This document shows positions 18,601 through 26,814 of a stretch of 64,000 nt of DNA, piece after piece (the first letter of the stretch is position 1; each line of letters opens with the position of its first letter). The notes beneath the pieces were generated by a model. The model worked only from the letters and a program-made list of their open reading frames with translations. It made no database searches and had not been told where the DNA came from. The DNA is taken from NCBI GenBank assembly GCA_023910675.1, contig JAAVWC010000002.1:62001-126000 (forward strand), read 5' to 3'. Source of the stretch: Gemmatimonas sp. GTDB lineage: Bacteria > Gemmatimonadota > Gemmatimonadetes > Gemmatimonadales > Gemmatimonadaceae. The position numbers were made by a program, and so were the translations under genes.

Positions 18601-19278
18601 ATGTACAAACTTCATCCACGCGCGATCGTTGCCGTGTTGATCGTATCTGCCACACTGACGGCGTGTCAGTCGCTCAATACGCGCAAGGAACAGGGCGGCG
18701 TAATCGGTGCCGGCGCCGGTGGCGCCATCGGCGCGGCGGTCGGTCGTGCCAATGGCTCGACGGCCAAGGGCGCGATACTCGGCGCCGTTGTTGGCGGCAC
18801 CATTGGCGCCGTTATCGGCCATCAGATGGACCAGCAGGCCAAGAAGATCGCACAGCAGGTGACTGGTGCGACGGTCGAGCGTGTTGGTGAAGGCATTCAG
18901 GTGACCTTCGCGTCGGGGCTGCTTTTCGACACCGACTCCGATCGCATACGTGACGAAGCGGCCGCGAATCTGCGCAACCTCGCGCAGAGCCTCAACGAGT
19001 ATCCCAACACCGATCTGCTCATCGTCGGACACACCGATGCGCGCGGTACGGACAGCTACAACCAGTCGCTCAGCGAACGACGAGCGCGTGCGACGTCGGA
19101 CTATCTGGCCGCGCAAGGCGTTGCACCCGCGAGGCTGCGTGCGAGTGGACGCGGTGAAGTCGAGCCGGTGTCGGACAACACGAGCGACACCGGGATGCAG
19201 AAGAATCGCCGTGTCGAAGTCGCGATTTACGCGGGCGATAAACTCAAGGCCGAGCTGCGAAGAGGCGAAGGGCGGTGA
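18601..19278 (+). CDS. OmpA-like lipoprotein with glycine zipper
   Basis: 225 residues; an outer-membrane lipoprotein expected to bind peptidoglycan. Lipobox LTACQS (Cys near residue 21). A glycine-zipper region follows (GVIGAGAGGAIGAAVGR, GAVVGGTIGAVIGHQMD), then the OmpA/MotB domain with TFASGLLFDTDSDRIRDE, LLIVGHTDARGTDSYNQSLS ERRA and MQKNRRVEVAI. The ATG at 18601 opens the signal peptide. The gene sits exactly between two family B repeats of opposite internal orientation. Confidence 0.9.
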   Translation: MYKLHPRAIVAVLIVSATLTACQSLNTRKEQGGVIGAGAGGAIGAAVGRANGSTAKGAILGAVVGGTIGAVIGHQMDQQAKKIAQQVTGATVERVGEGIQVTFASGLLFDTDSDRIRDEAAANLRNLAQSLNEYPNTDLLIVGHTDARGTDSYNQSLSERRARATSDYLAAQGVAPARLRASGRGEVEPVSDNTSDTGMQKNRRVEVAIYAGDKLKAELRRGEGR

Positions 19279-19279
19279 C

Positions 19280-19466
19280 TGGTCCGGCGGTTAACCACCG
19301 ACGAATCGAGCTCTCAGGGGAAAGAACGCAAGGGGAAAGGATGAAGCACGGTTGTGTCTACCAAGCCAGCAACTGCGGTTGGTTGTGGACGGCACCGTGC
19401 TTCCCCCTTTCCCCTTGCGTTCTTCCCCCTGAGGGCTAGTGCCATGGCCAGTAAGCCACCGGACCA
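19280..19466. repeat. family B MITE-like element B2
   Basis: 187 bp, starting one base after the OmpA-like stop codon. It has TGGTCC...GGACCA termini and GGGGAAAGAACGCAAGGGG arms pairing with CCCCTTGCGTTCTTCCCC. The interior is inverted relative to B1. It is followed by the convergent permease gene. Confidence 0.8.
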
Positions 19467-19487
19467 AACACCAGCAGTTCAACCGCT

Positions 19488-20408
19488 TTACGCTACGCGC
19501 TTCCCCAGCCCCGCCGGCGCCGCCGCTCGTCCGCTGGCGCCGGCCAGCACCAGCAGCGTCAGCACATACGGCAGCGCGAGAAACAGCTGGTACGGCACGC
19601 CGGTCCATCCCATGGACTGAAAGAGCGTTTGCAGGGAATTGGCTGCGCCGAAGAGCAGCGCGGCGGCGGCAACGCCGAGTGGCTTCCAACGACCAAGCAC
19701 GACAATGGCGATCGCGATGAAGCCGCGGCCGGCCGACATCCCCTCGACGAACGTTCCGGCCTGCGCGAGCACGAGCGTGGCACCGGCGAGTCCTGCCATG
19801 GCGCCGGCAAAGAGTACCGCGAGCGCCTGCATGCGGCGCGGCGCAACGCCGGCGGCAATGGCGGCATCGGGATACTCACCAATGGCGCGCAGCGCGAGGC
19901 CGCGGTGTGTGCGCTGCAGCCACCACGCGAGCAGGGGGGCGAGCAGCATCGTGACGTACGTGACGATGGGCTGATGAAAGATGCCCGGGCCAATGAGCGG
20001 AATCGACGAGAGCCCCGGGATGGCCACGGCGCCCGTCGTGGGCGTGTTGAGCGCCACCCCCGACGTGCCGAACAGCGTGCGATACAACGTGCCCGTGAGG
20101 CCGAGGGCGAACATCGTGATCGCGGTACCGGTGATGATCTGGTCCGCTTTGAACCCGACCGTGAAGCAGGCAAAGATCGCCGCGACGGCCATACCGGCGG
20201 CGGCGCCGGCGACGAAGCCGCCGCCCACGCCAATCACGCCCGCGGCAACGGTGGCACCGAGTGCGCCGGCAATGATGGAGCCCTCGAGGCCGATGTTGAT
20301 GACGCCAGCGCGTTCGCTGATGCACTCGCCCATGGCGGCCAGCGCGAGCGGTGTCGCGGTACGTACGGTGGCTTCGATGAAGCCCGTCCCGATCTCGAGC
20401 GCGCTCAT
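19488..20408 (-). CDS. nucleoside-type ABC transporter permease 2 (YufQ/NupQ-like)
   Basis: 306 residues with about eight to nine hydrophobic segments; an inner-membrane permease of the branched-chain/ribose/nucleoside class (BPD_transp_2). Motifs are ERAGVINIGLEGSIIAGAL near the start and GLALRAIGEYPDAAIAAGV, the EAA-like coupling segment. It is the last gene of the operon, and its ATG overlaps the stop of permease 1 by four bases (ATGA). With permease 1 it would form the channel for a purine nucleoside or similar solute delivered by the BMP lipoprotein. Confidence 0.88.
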   Translation of the reverse strand: MSALEIGTGFIEATVRTATPLALAAMGECISERAGVINIGLEGSIIAGALGATVAAGVIGVGGGFVAGAAAGMAVAAIFACFTVGFKADQIITGTAITMFALGLTGTLYRTLFGTSGVALNTPTTGAVAIPGLSSIPLIGPGIFHQPIVTYVTMLLAPLLAWWLQRTHRGLALRAIGEYPDAAIAAGVAPRRMQALAVLFAGAMAGLAGATLVLAQAGTFVEGMSAGRGFIAIAIVVLGRWKPLGVAAAALLFGAANSLQTLFQSMGWTGVPYQLFLALPYVLTLLVLAGASGRAAAPAGLGKRVA

Positions 20409-21454
20409 GTCGCCATCTCCGCGCGCGCCGACACCCGTTCCGACCAGCGATCGGCCGCCACGATGAGCAGAATGAGCAGCGCCTCGACCACACTCACGAC
20501 CACACTCGGCACACCCGCATCACGCTGCATGGCGTTGGCGCCGGCTTCGAGCGCGCCAAAGAGCAGCGCGGTGCCCACGACACCAATGGGATGCAGCCGC
20601 GCGAGCAGCGCCACGGCAATGGCGGTATAGCCGTAGCCCGGCGAAAAGTTTTCGTACAACGCGTACGTAATGCCGGTGTACTCCACGGCGCCGCCAAGGC
20701 CGGCCAGCAATCCGCTCAAGAGAAACGCACCGAACACCGTGCGCCCTACGGCAATGCCCCCCGCTGACTGCGCGGCAAACACGTTGGCGCCCACGGCTCG
20801 CACACGAAATCCACTGGCGGTCTGCGAGAGCCACCACCAGGCGCCAACGGCAACCACCACCACCAACGGCACGCCGGCATGCAGGCGTGTGCCCTCGAGC
20901 AACACCGGCAAATGTAGCGCCTCTGGCAACGACACCGACTGCGGATTGATGCGCGTGGGCTCCTGCAACGGGCCACGCACCAGCCAGCCGGTGAGATAGA
21001 GCGCGACGAAGTTGAGCATGATGGTGCTGATCACCTCCAGCACACCAAAGCGCAGGCGCAGCAACCCGGCCACGCCGGCCCAGAGCGCACCGGCGATGGC
21101 GCCACCCGCCAGCATGAGCGGAATGGCGAGCAACGGCGATACCCCCGTAAGCGGAACCGCGAGTGCCGTTGCCGCTGCCGCGCCCACGAGCAACTGTCCT
21201 TCGGCGCCCACGTTGAGAATGCCGGCGCGGAACGCGATGGACACCGCGAGCCCGGCAAAGCCCAGCGGCACCATCCGCACCATGGTGGCCGACGTAATGG
21301 CGTAGTACGACCCGAAGGCGCCACGCACCATGGCCTGCAACGCCGTCGCAACGTCGTGTCCGGTGGCGATCAGCAGCAACGACAACATGACAAATGCGGC
21401 GCCCAACACGGCCGCCAGTTGACCGGCGCCACGCAGCCACGCGCGCGTAGTCAC
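20405..21454 (-). CDS. nucleoside-type ABC transporter permease 1 (YufP/NupP-like)
   Basis: 349 residues, polytopic, BPD_transp_2 family. It has AFRAGILNVGAEGQLLVGAA and, later, GFRVRAVGANVFAAQSAGG, the expected NVGAEGQ and coupling-loop signatures. GTG start at 21454 overlaps the ATPase stop by four bases (GTGA), and its own stop overlaps the next ATG. The order ATPase, permease 1, permease 2 matches nucleoside importers such as B. subtilis NupNOPQ. Confidence 0.88.
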   Translation of the reverse strand: MTTRAWLRGAGQLAAVLGAAFVMLSLLLIATGHDVATALQAMVRGAFGSYYAITSATMVRMVPLGFAGLAVSIAFRAGILNVGAEGQLLVGAAAATALAVPLTGVSPLLAIPLMLAGGAIAGALWAGVAGLLRLRFGVLEVISTIMLNFVALYLTGWLVRGPLQEPTRINPQSVSLPEALHLPVLLEGTRLHAGVPLVVVVAVGAWWWLSQTASGFRVRAVGANVFAAQSAGGIAVGRTVFGAFLLSGLLAGLGGAVEYTGITYALYENFSPGYGYTAIAVALLARLHPIGVVGTALLFGALEAGANAMQRDAGVPSVVVSVVEALLILLIVAADRWSERVSARAEMAT

Positions 21455-22959
21455 GACGCACCGCCCAGCATGGCGCGGCCTACGGCATCACGGTCGCCGG
21501 CCACCTCGTGCAGTTGCCCGGCATGCATGACGAACACGCGATCGGCCAGCGACAGGACTTCATCGAGATCACTGCTGTACACGACCACGGCGGTGCCGGC
21601 CGCGCGCGCCTCGCGCAGCGACTGTTGCACCGCCGCCGTGGCTTTGAAGTCGAGGCCGCGCGATGGATTCTCCACTACCAGCGCCTGCGGCGCGTCGGCA
21701 AGCTCGCGTCCCAACACGAACTTCTGCTGATTGCCGCCGGACAACGTGCGCGCCACCGTCGCGGGACCCGGCGCACGCACGTCGAACTGTCTGAGCAACT
21801 TCGCAGCGCTGTCGCGCAGCGCATCCCACGGCATGCGTCCGCGCCGTGTGCCCGCGTTGCGCAGGGCATTGTTCTCGAACAGCGGCGCATCGAGCAGCAA
21901 CGCATCACGATGACGATCTTCGGGCACGAAGCCAATACGTTCGGGACGCTCGGCATGTCCATCACGTGGCTGCAGCCGCCCCGCGAGCAATCGCAGCAGC
22001 TCGTGCTGTCCTGCGCCCTCGACGGCAGCAATGCCCACGATCTCTCCGGCTCGCGCCTGCATGGTGGCGCGCTGGACGCGCTGCACACCGCGCGCATCGA
22101 CCCACGAGGCGTTGGCGAGCGAGAGCACGACATTGCCACCGCGCGCGCGCGTTTCGGATGTCTTCGCCGTGTCCGTCATGGCGACCGCAGGCGCCTCGGT
22201 GCTGCGCTCGCCCAGCATCGCGTCGGCCAGGGCGGCAGGCGTCGTGTCGGATGCACGCGTGGTCAACACCGTGCGTCCGCGGTGCAGTACGGTGATGTCG
22301 TCGGCCACGGCCATCGCGTCGCGCAGCTTGTGCGTGATGAGCACGACGGCATTGCCGGCGGTGGCGAATCGGCGCACCCACGACAACAACTCGGCGGCCT
22401 CACCGGGGGCGAGCACCGCGGTCGGCTCGTCGAGAATGAGCAGCTGCACCTCGCGCGCGAGGGCCTTCACGATCTCGCACCGCTGCTGCGCGCCCACCGG
22501 AAGCGTATCCACGCGCGCCTGCGGATCGAGCGTGAGCCCGGCGCGCGCGGCTACTTCGTGCACGCGTGCGCACGCGGCCTGCGGGTCGAAGTATCCCGTA
22601 CCACCCAGTGCCACATTTTCCGCCACGGTCATGGCGGGCACCAGCGTGAAGTGCTGATGCACCATGCCAATGCCGTTGGCCAACGCGCTCGCCGGTGACG
22701 TGAACTGCCGCGGCGTGCCTTGCCAGAGCACTCGCCCGCTGTCCGGCGTGAGCAAGCCGAAGACGACGCGCATGAGGGTCGTCTTGCCGGCGCCGTTCTC
22801 CCCAAGGAGCGCGTGCACGGTGCCGCGTCGCACGGCGAGTGATGCGCCGTCGAGCGCGCGCACGCTCCCGAAGCGCCGTGTGATGCCGTCGAGCACGAGC
22901 ATCGGGACGCCATCGGGAGCTGCTCCACCCGGAGTGGCTGTCCCGAGAGGGTCGCTCAC
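21451..22959 (-). CDS. nucleoside-type ABC transporter, double ATP-binding protein (YufO/NupO-like)
   Basis: About 502 residues with two fused ATPase domains, powering the importer. Domain 1 has GENGAGKTTLMR, then LLILDEPTAVLAPGEA. Domain 2 is atypical: its Walker A region is IVGIAAVEGAGQHELLRLL, as usual for the degenerate second domain in this family, while RTLSGGNQQKFVLGREL (signature) is retained. I chose the GTG at 22959 because it overlaps the stop of the Nif3-like gene as GTGA, the same coupling used by the two permeases. An ATG at 22902 is the alternative. Confidence 0.88.
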   Translation of the reverse strand: MSDPLGTATPGGAAPDGVPMLVLDGITRRFGSVRALDGASLAVRRGTVHALLGENGAGKTTLMRVVFGLLTPDSGRVLWQGTPRQFTSPASALANGIGMVHQHFTLVPAMTVAENVALGGTGYFDPQAACARVHEVAARAGLTLDPQARVDTLPVGAQQRCEIVKALAREVQLLILDEPTAVLAPGEAAELLSWVRRFATAGNAVVLITHKLRDAMAVADDITVLHRGRTVLTTRASDTTPAALADAMLGERSTEAPAVAMTDTAKTSETRARGGNVVLSLANASWVDARGVQRVQRATMQARAGEIVGIAAVEGAGQHELLRLLAGRLQPRDGHAERPERIGFVPEDRHRDALLLDAPLFENNALRNAGTRRGRMPWDALRDSAAKLLRQFDVRAPGPATVARTLSGGNQQKFVLGRELADAPQALVVENPSRGLDFKATAAVQQSLREARAAGTAVVVYSSDLDEVLSLADRVFVMHAGQLHEVAGDRDAVGRAMLGGAS

Positions 22960-23792
22960 GAGCCGGTGGGGAGATGCAAGAAGGTCCAGGGCAGGCTGAA
23001 GCGCGATTCGATCCACGCGCCCAGTGCCTGCACACCGAGTGTTTCGGTGGCGTAGTGACCGGCGTAGATGACGCAGAAGTCGTGTTCGAGCGCTTCGACC
23101 GTCGTGTGGTGCGGCCCTTCACCCACAATGAGGGTATCGATGCCACGTTCGCGGGCCTCGCGCAGCGTTTCGGTGCTCGCGCCGCCACCGGTGCAGATGG
23201 CCCAGCGCTTGGTGCGCCGCCCCGCCACGGGCACGGAAGTGCGCACCGTCCCACCGTATCGCGCACTGAACGCTTCGACGCGCGCGCGCAGCTGCTCGGT
23301 GTCTTCGTTCCCGGTACCCATCACGCCCACATCAATAGTCTTGTAGCGGGCGAAGCCAGCGCTGGGGGTGAGCCCCAGCGATTCGGCGAGGCGCACATTG
23401 TTGCCAAGGGTGGGGTGGCAGTCGAGCGGGAGGTGCGTGGAGTAGAGGGCGATGTCGGCGCCGAGGAGGGTACGGAATTTTTCGTAGTGCACGCCGGTGA
23501 GTGGTTGCACCCCGCCCCAGAAGAGTCCGTGGTGGACGACCAGCAGGTTCGCGCCGCTGATGGCCGCTTCGGTGATGGCCGAGCGTGATGCATCGACGGC
23601 CACGGCGATCTTGCTCACGGTCCCGCGATTGGCGACCTGGAGGCCGTTCACTGCGCCGCCATAATCGGGGATATCGAAGGTGCGCAGCTCCGAGTCGAGT
23701 GCCGCCACGATGTCCCGCAGCGGGGCATGAGTACGCTCAGTACCGTCGCCGGTGGCGTCAGCGAGAATGCGATCGACAGCAGGAGTGGGCAT
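22956..23792 (-). CDS. Nif3-like dinuclear metal-centre protein
   Basis: 278 residues. It belongs to the Nif3/YqfO (DUF34) family, hexameric proteins with a dinuclear metal site and uncertain reaction; some are annotated as GTP cyclohydrolase I type 2. Supporting motifs are NLLVVHHGLFWGG (His pair), ALYSTHLPLDCHPTLGNNVR, WAICTGGGAS and the C-terminal YAGHYATETLGVQAL. It starts 20 bp after the BMP lipoprotein stop and overlaps the ATPase start, so it is part of the importer operon. Its presence there suggests a nucleotide or nucleoside link. Confidence 0.88.
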   Translation of the reverse strand: MPTPAVDRILADATGDGTERTHAPLRDIVAALDSELRTFDIPDYGGAVNGLQVANRGTVSKIAVAVDASRSAITEAAISGANLLVVHHGLFWGGVQPLTGVHYEKFRTLLGADIALYSTHLPLDCHPTLGNNVRLAESLGLTPSAGFARYKTIDVGVMGTGNEDTEQLRARVEAFSARYGGTVRTSVPVAGRRTKRWAICTGGGASTETLREARERGIDTLIVGEGPHHTTVEALEHDFCVIYAGHYATETLGVQALGAWIESRFSLPWTFLHLPTGS

Positions 23793-23812
23793 GCGCGGGG
23801 AACGGGGCTGGG

Positions 23813-24856
23813 TTACTTGGCGGGGGCAATGGGCTTCGCGCTGTCGCCGGCGGCAGTGAGATCCTTGAGTCCCTCGAACGTTCCGGCACGGAGCAGGGTG
23901 CCCACGCTGTCCGACGCGGCCTTGGCGGCGGCCGGGATTTTGGCGGCGAGCGCAGGATTGTACACGAGGCGCACCACGTCGTCCTTCACGCCAAGGTAGT
24001 AGACGCGACCCTTGAAGGTGCCGGCCTGCACTTCGCGGGCGGCAATGAGGAACGCCTTGGGCAGATCGATGACGACGCTGGCGAGAATGATCTCGGGGGC
24101 GACGGCGTTCTGGTTGGCGTTGGTGCCGAAGGCGTAGACGTTCTTTTCCTTGGCCGCCTGGAAGATGCCCAGGCCGGCCGCGTCGGCGTTCTGGAAGATG
24201 ATGTCGACGCCCTGCGTGATCTGCGCGAGTGCCTGCTCGCGACCGGCGCTCACGTCATCCCAGTTGCCGATGTACGACGTGATGACTTGCACCTTGGGGT
24301 TGACCGACTTGGCGCCGCGCTCGAACGCGAGGAAGCTGGCCTTGACGGGCGGGAGCTCCTGTCCGGCGATGAGTCCGAGCTTGTTGCTCGTGGTCATGGC
24401 GCCGGCGATCATGCCGGCCTGATACGACGCTTCTTCGAAGGCGAAAGCGAAGCCGGCCAGATTGGGGCCCGTGGTCCGTCCCGACGTAATCGCATAGTTG
24501 GTGCGAGGGTGGCTCGGGGCGACCCGCGCGGCGGCGTCCTGATACTCGAAGCCGTTGCCGATGACGAGGTCGTACCCCTGGACGCCGTACTGCCGGAAGT
24601 TCTCTTCGAACTCCGCAGGGGTCTTGGTCTGGATATGCGAGATCTCGGCGCCCAGCGAATCGCGAATGGCCTGGAGCCCTTCGTAGGCGATGCCGTTCCA
24701 CGATTTGTCGGAGACGGGTCCCGGCGTGAGCAGGGCGACGCGCATGGTTTTGGCGCCGGTGCTGTCGGTAGCCTTGTCGGCGGTGCTGCCACCGCAGGCG
24801 ACGGCGAGCGTAGCGAAGGCAGCGAGCGTGAGCGCGCGGAATGTGGTCGAAATCAT
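23813..24856 (-). CDS. BMP-family nucleoside-binding lipoprotein
   Basis: 347 residues; the substrate-binding lipoprotein of the downstream importer (BMP/PnrA/NupN family, usually nucleoside binding). Signal peptide with lipobox LAVACGG, then a periplasmic-binding fold starting MRVALLTPGPVSDKSWNG. The family sequence GYDLVIGNGFEYQDA is followed by FAFEEASYQAGMIAGAM and VDIIFQNADAAGLGIFQAA. It is the first importer gene, 41 bp downstream of parB and in the same direction, so read-through from parAB is possible. Confidence 0.92.
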   Translation of the reverse strand: MISTTFRALTLAAFATLAVACGGSTADKATDSTGAKTMRVALLTPGPVSDKSWNGIAYEGLQAIRDSLGAEISHIQTKTPAEFEENFRQYGVQGYDLVIGNGFEYQDAAARVAPSHPRTNYAITSGRTTGPNLAGFAFAFEEASYQAGMIAGAMTTSNKLGLIAGQELPPVKASFLAFERGAKSVNPKVQVITSYIGNWDDVSAGREQALAQITQGVDIIFQNADAAGLGIFQAAKEKNVYAFGTNANQNAVAPEIILASVVIDLPKAFLIAAREVQAGTFKGRVYYLGVKDDVVRLVYNPALAAKIPAAAKAASDSVGTLLRAGTFEGLKDLTAAGDSAKPIAPAK

Positions 24857-24897
24857 CGCGATTATCCTATGATGGCGCTCTTGTGGCGCCTTGATGT

Positions 24898-25866
24898 TCA
24901 GTCTAGCGAAACGCCCAAGATTTCGAGCAAGCGCTCGAGATCGTCGTGAGAGAAGAAGGCAATGCGGAGTTCGCCTTTGTCCTTCGCTGACAACGAAATG
25001 CTTACCCCCGTCTGCAGTTTCCGGCGCAGCTTTTCTTCGAGCTGGCGGACGACGGCACCGGAGGCGCCGGGGGGGAGCTCGGCGGCTGCGTCGGGGGTGG
25101 GCTTCTTCCCGGCCGCGGGCGGCTTGGGGCGACCGGCTTGCACGCGGCGCTCGACTTCGCGCACGGACAGGCCGTTGGCCGAGACCTCGCGGGCCAGGTC
25201 GACGATGGCGCGCTCGGTGCCCAGCGGGAGCAGGGCGCGCGCGTGCCCGGCCGTAAGCTGCTTGTCCTGCAGCATGCGGCGCACGCTGGCGGGCAGCTGC
25301 CGGAGGCGCAGCGCATTGGCGACGGTCGACCGGTCCTTGCCCACCACATCCGCGACTTCCTGGTTGGTGAGCGCGAAGTCATCGATGAGGCGCTGGTAGC
25401 CGTCGGCTTCTTCGATGGGATCGAGGTCGGCGCGCTGGAGGTTCTCGATCATCGCCAGCGTGGCGAGCATGCGATCGTCGACCGGTTTTACGAGGGCCGG
25501 GATCTCGGTCCACCCGAGCCGGCTCGCAGCGCGGAAGCGGCGTTCGCCGGCGATCAGCTCGTAGCCTTGTCCATTTGGTGCGGGGCGCACGGTGATGGGC
25601 TGCAGCAGTCCGTTGGTACGCAGGCTCGACTCGAGGTCGGCGAGCTCCTCAGCGCGGAACTCTTTGCGCGGCTGATACGGATTCGCGCGGATGTCGGCGA
25701 GCTTGAGCGTCCGGAGCGACCCCGCGGCATTGGGCTCGTCGGGTACCGCTGCCGGTGTGGCGGCGCGTGGCGCGGCCGCGGCGACAGGCGCGGTCTTCGC
25801 GGGCTCCTTGCGGGCAAGGAGGGCATCGAGGCCGCGACCCAGGCGGCGCGGTGGTTCAGGGGTCAT
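24898..25866 (-). CDS. parB: chromosome partitioning protein ParB
   Basis: 322 residues; the CTP-dependent clamp that loads at parS and spreads on DNA for chromosome segregation. It opens with RRLGRGLDALLA, typical of ParB. The CTP-binding motif GERRFRAASRLG is present. The parS-binding helix-turn-helix region includes LTNQEVADVVGKDRSTVANALR and LTAGHARALLPL. The C-terminal dimerisation domain ends near the stop. The start overlaps the parA stop by four bases (ATGA). Two matching parS sites lie within 2 kb upstream. Confidence 0.95.
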   Translation of the reverse strand: MTPEPPRRLGRGLDALLARKEPAKTAPVAAAAPRAATPAAVPDEPNAAGSLRTLKLADIRANPYQPRKEFRAEELADLESSLRTNGLLQPITVRPAPNGQGYELIAGERRFRAASRLGWTEIPALVKPVDDRMLATLAMIENLQRADLDPIEEADGYQRLIDDFALTNQEVADVVGKDRSTVANALRLRQLPASVRRMLQDKQLTAGHARALLPLGTERAIVDLAREVSANGLSVREVERRVQAGRPKPPAAGKKPTPDAAAELPPGASGAVVRQLEEKLRRKLQTGVSISLSAKDKGELRIAFFSHDDLERLLEILGVSLD

Positions 25867-26681
25867 ACGGCATCACCTTCGGCAGCGGCCGGGTTGTTCT
25901 GCGAGTCGGCAGTGCCATCACGCCGTTCGATCATTTCGCGGGCGACGGCCATGTACGCCTGTGCGCCAACAGAGGCCACGTCATACACGACGATCGGCTT
26001 CCCGAAGCTCGGCGCTTCGGCGAGCCGGATATTCCGCGGCACTACGGTCTGAAAGACCTTGTCGCCGAAGTGCCCGCGGGCGTCGGCGGCCACCTGCCGG
26101 CTCAGATTGAGGCGCGCGTCGTACATGGTGAGCAGCACGCCATCGACATCGAGCTCGGGATTGAGCGAATCCTGCACGCGCTGCACGGTCTGCATGAGCT
26201 GCGACAGTCCTTCGAGCGCGTAGTACTCGCACTGGAGGGGAATGAGCAGGGCGTCGGCGGCGACGAGCATGTTGAGCGTGAGGAGCCCCAAAGACGGCGG
26301 GCAGTCGATCAAAATGAAGTCGTACCGGTCGCGCACGCCGGCCAGCGCGTGGCGCATGCGCGAGACGCGATCTTCGGCGTCGACCAGCTCCACTTCCACC
26401 GCCGCGAGATCGGGGGTGGTGGGGAGGACATCGAGATGCCGGAACTGGACACCGCGAATGAGTGCCTGGTCGAGGGGGACCTCGCCGAGCAACACGTCGT
26501 AGGTGTTGACGGTGAAGTCATCGCGGTTGATGCCGCAGCCGGAGGTCGCGTTGCCCTGGGGATCGGCGTCGATGAGCAGCGTCCGCTGCTCCGCGACCGC
26601 GAGGGAGGCGGCGAGGTTCACGGCGGTGGTGGTCTTACCGACTCCACCTTTCTGGTTGGCGATAGCGAGGATGCGTCCCAC
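25863..26681 (-). CDS. parA: chromosome partitioning ATPase ParA (Soj)
   Basis: 272 residues; the ATPase that forms a DNA-bound gradient and moves ParB-parS complexes. The deviant Walker A KGGVGKTTTAVNLAASLA is near residues 10-25. It is followed by LLIDADPQGNATSG and DFILIDCPPSLGLLT, diagnostic of the ParA/Soj family. The short N-terminus indicates the chromosomal type. It forms an operon with parB. Its upstream region holds a parS site 105 bp from the start codon, where ParB could autoregulate the operon, followed by the repeat array. Confidence 0.95.
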   Translation of the reverse strand: MGRILAIANQKGGVGKTTTAVNLAASLAVAEQRTLLIDADPQGNATSGCGINRDDFTVNTYDVLLGEVPLDQALIRGVQFRHLDVLPTTPDLAAVEVELVDAEDRVSRMRHALAGVRDRYDFILIDCPPSLGLLTLNMLVAADALLIPLQCEYYALEGLSQLMQTVQRVQDSLNPELDVDGVLLTMYDARLNLSRQVAADARGHFGDKVFQTVVPRNIRLAEAPSFGKPIVVYDVASVGAQAYMAVAREMIERRDGTADSQNNPAAAEGDAV

Positions 26682-26785
26682 GGTCTTGTCTGAGAGGGAT
26701 GTTCGCGGGAGGCGAAGTATAGGGCGCCACGGGTCGGGGGACCATGGCGCGCGCGCAATTCGCTGCGCTTTGGGCGCGGTCGGGG

Positions 26786-26801
26786 CGTTTCACGTGAAAC
26801 G
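26786..26801. promoter_or_regulatory. parS centromere site 1
   Basis: Perfect 16-bp palindrome CGTTTCACGTGAAACG. It matches the parS consensus TGTTTCACGTGAAACA at 14 of 16 positions, differing only in the outermost pair. It is just upstream of parA and immediately before the first unit of the 120-bp repeat array. Confidence 0.93.
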
Positions 26802-26814
26802 GGTCCTGCGGTTT

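Noticed and set aside
18377..19466. Composite transposon carrying the OmpA-like gene
   Set aside because: The flanking family B elements lack a transposase and I could not find a clear target duplication outside the pair. They are reported as repeats only.
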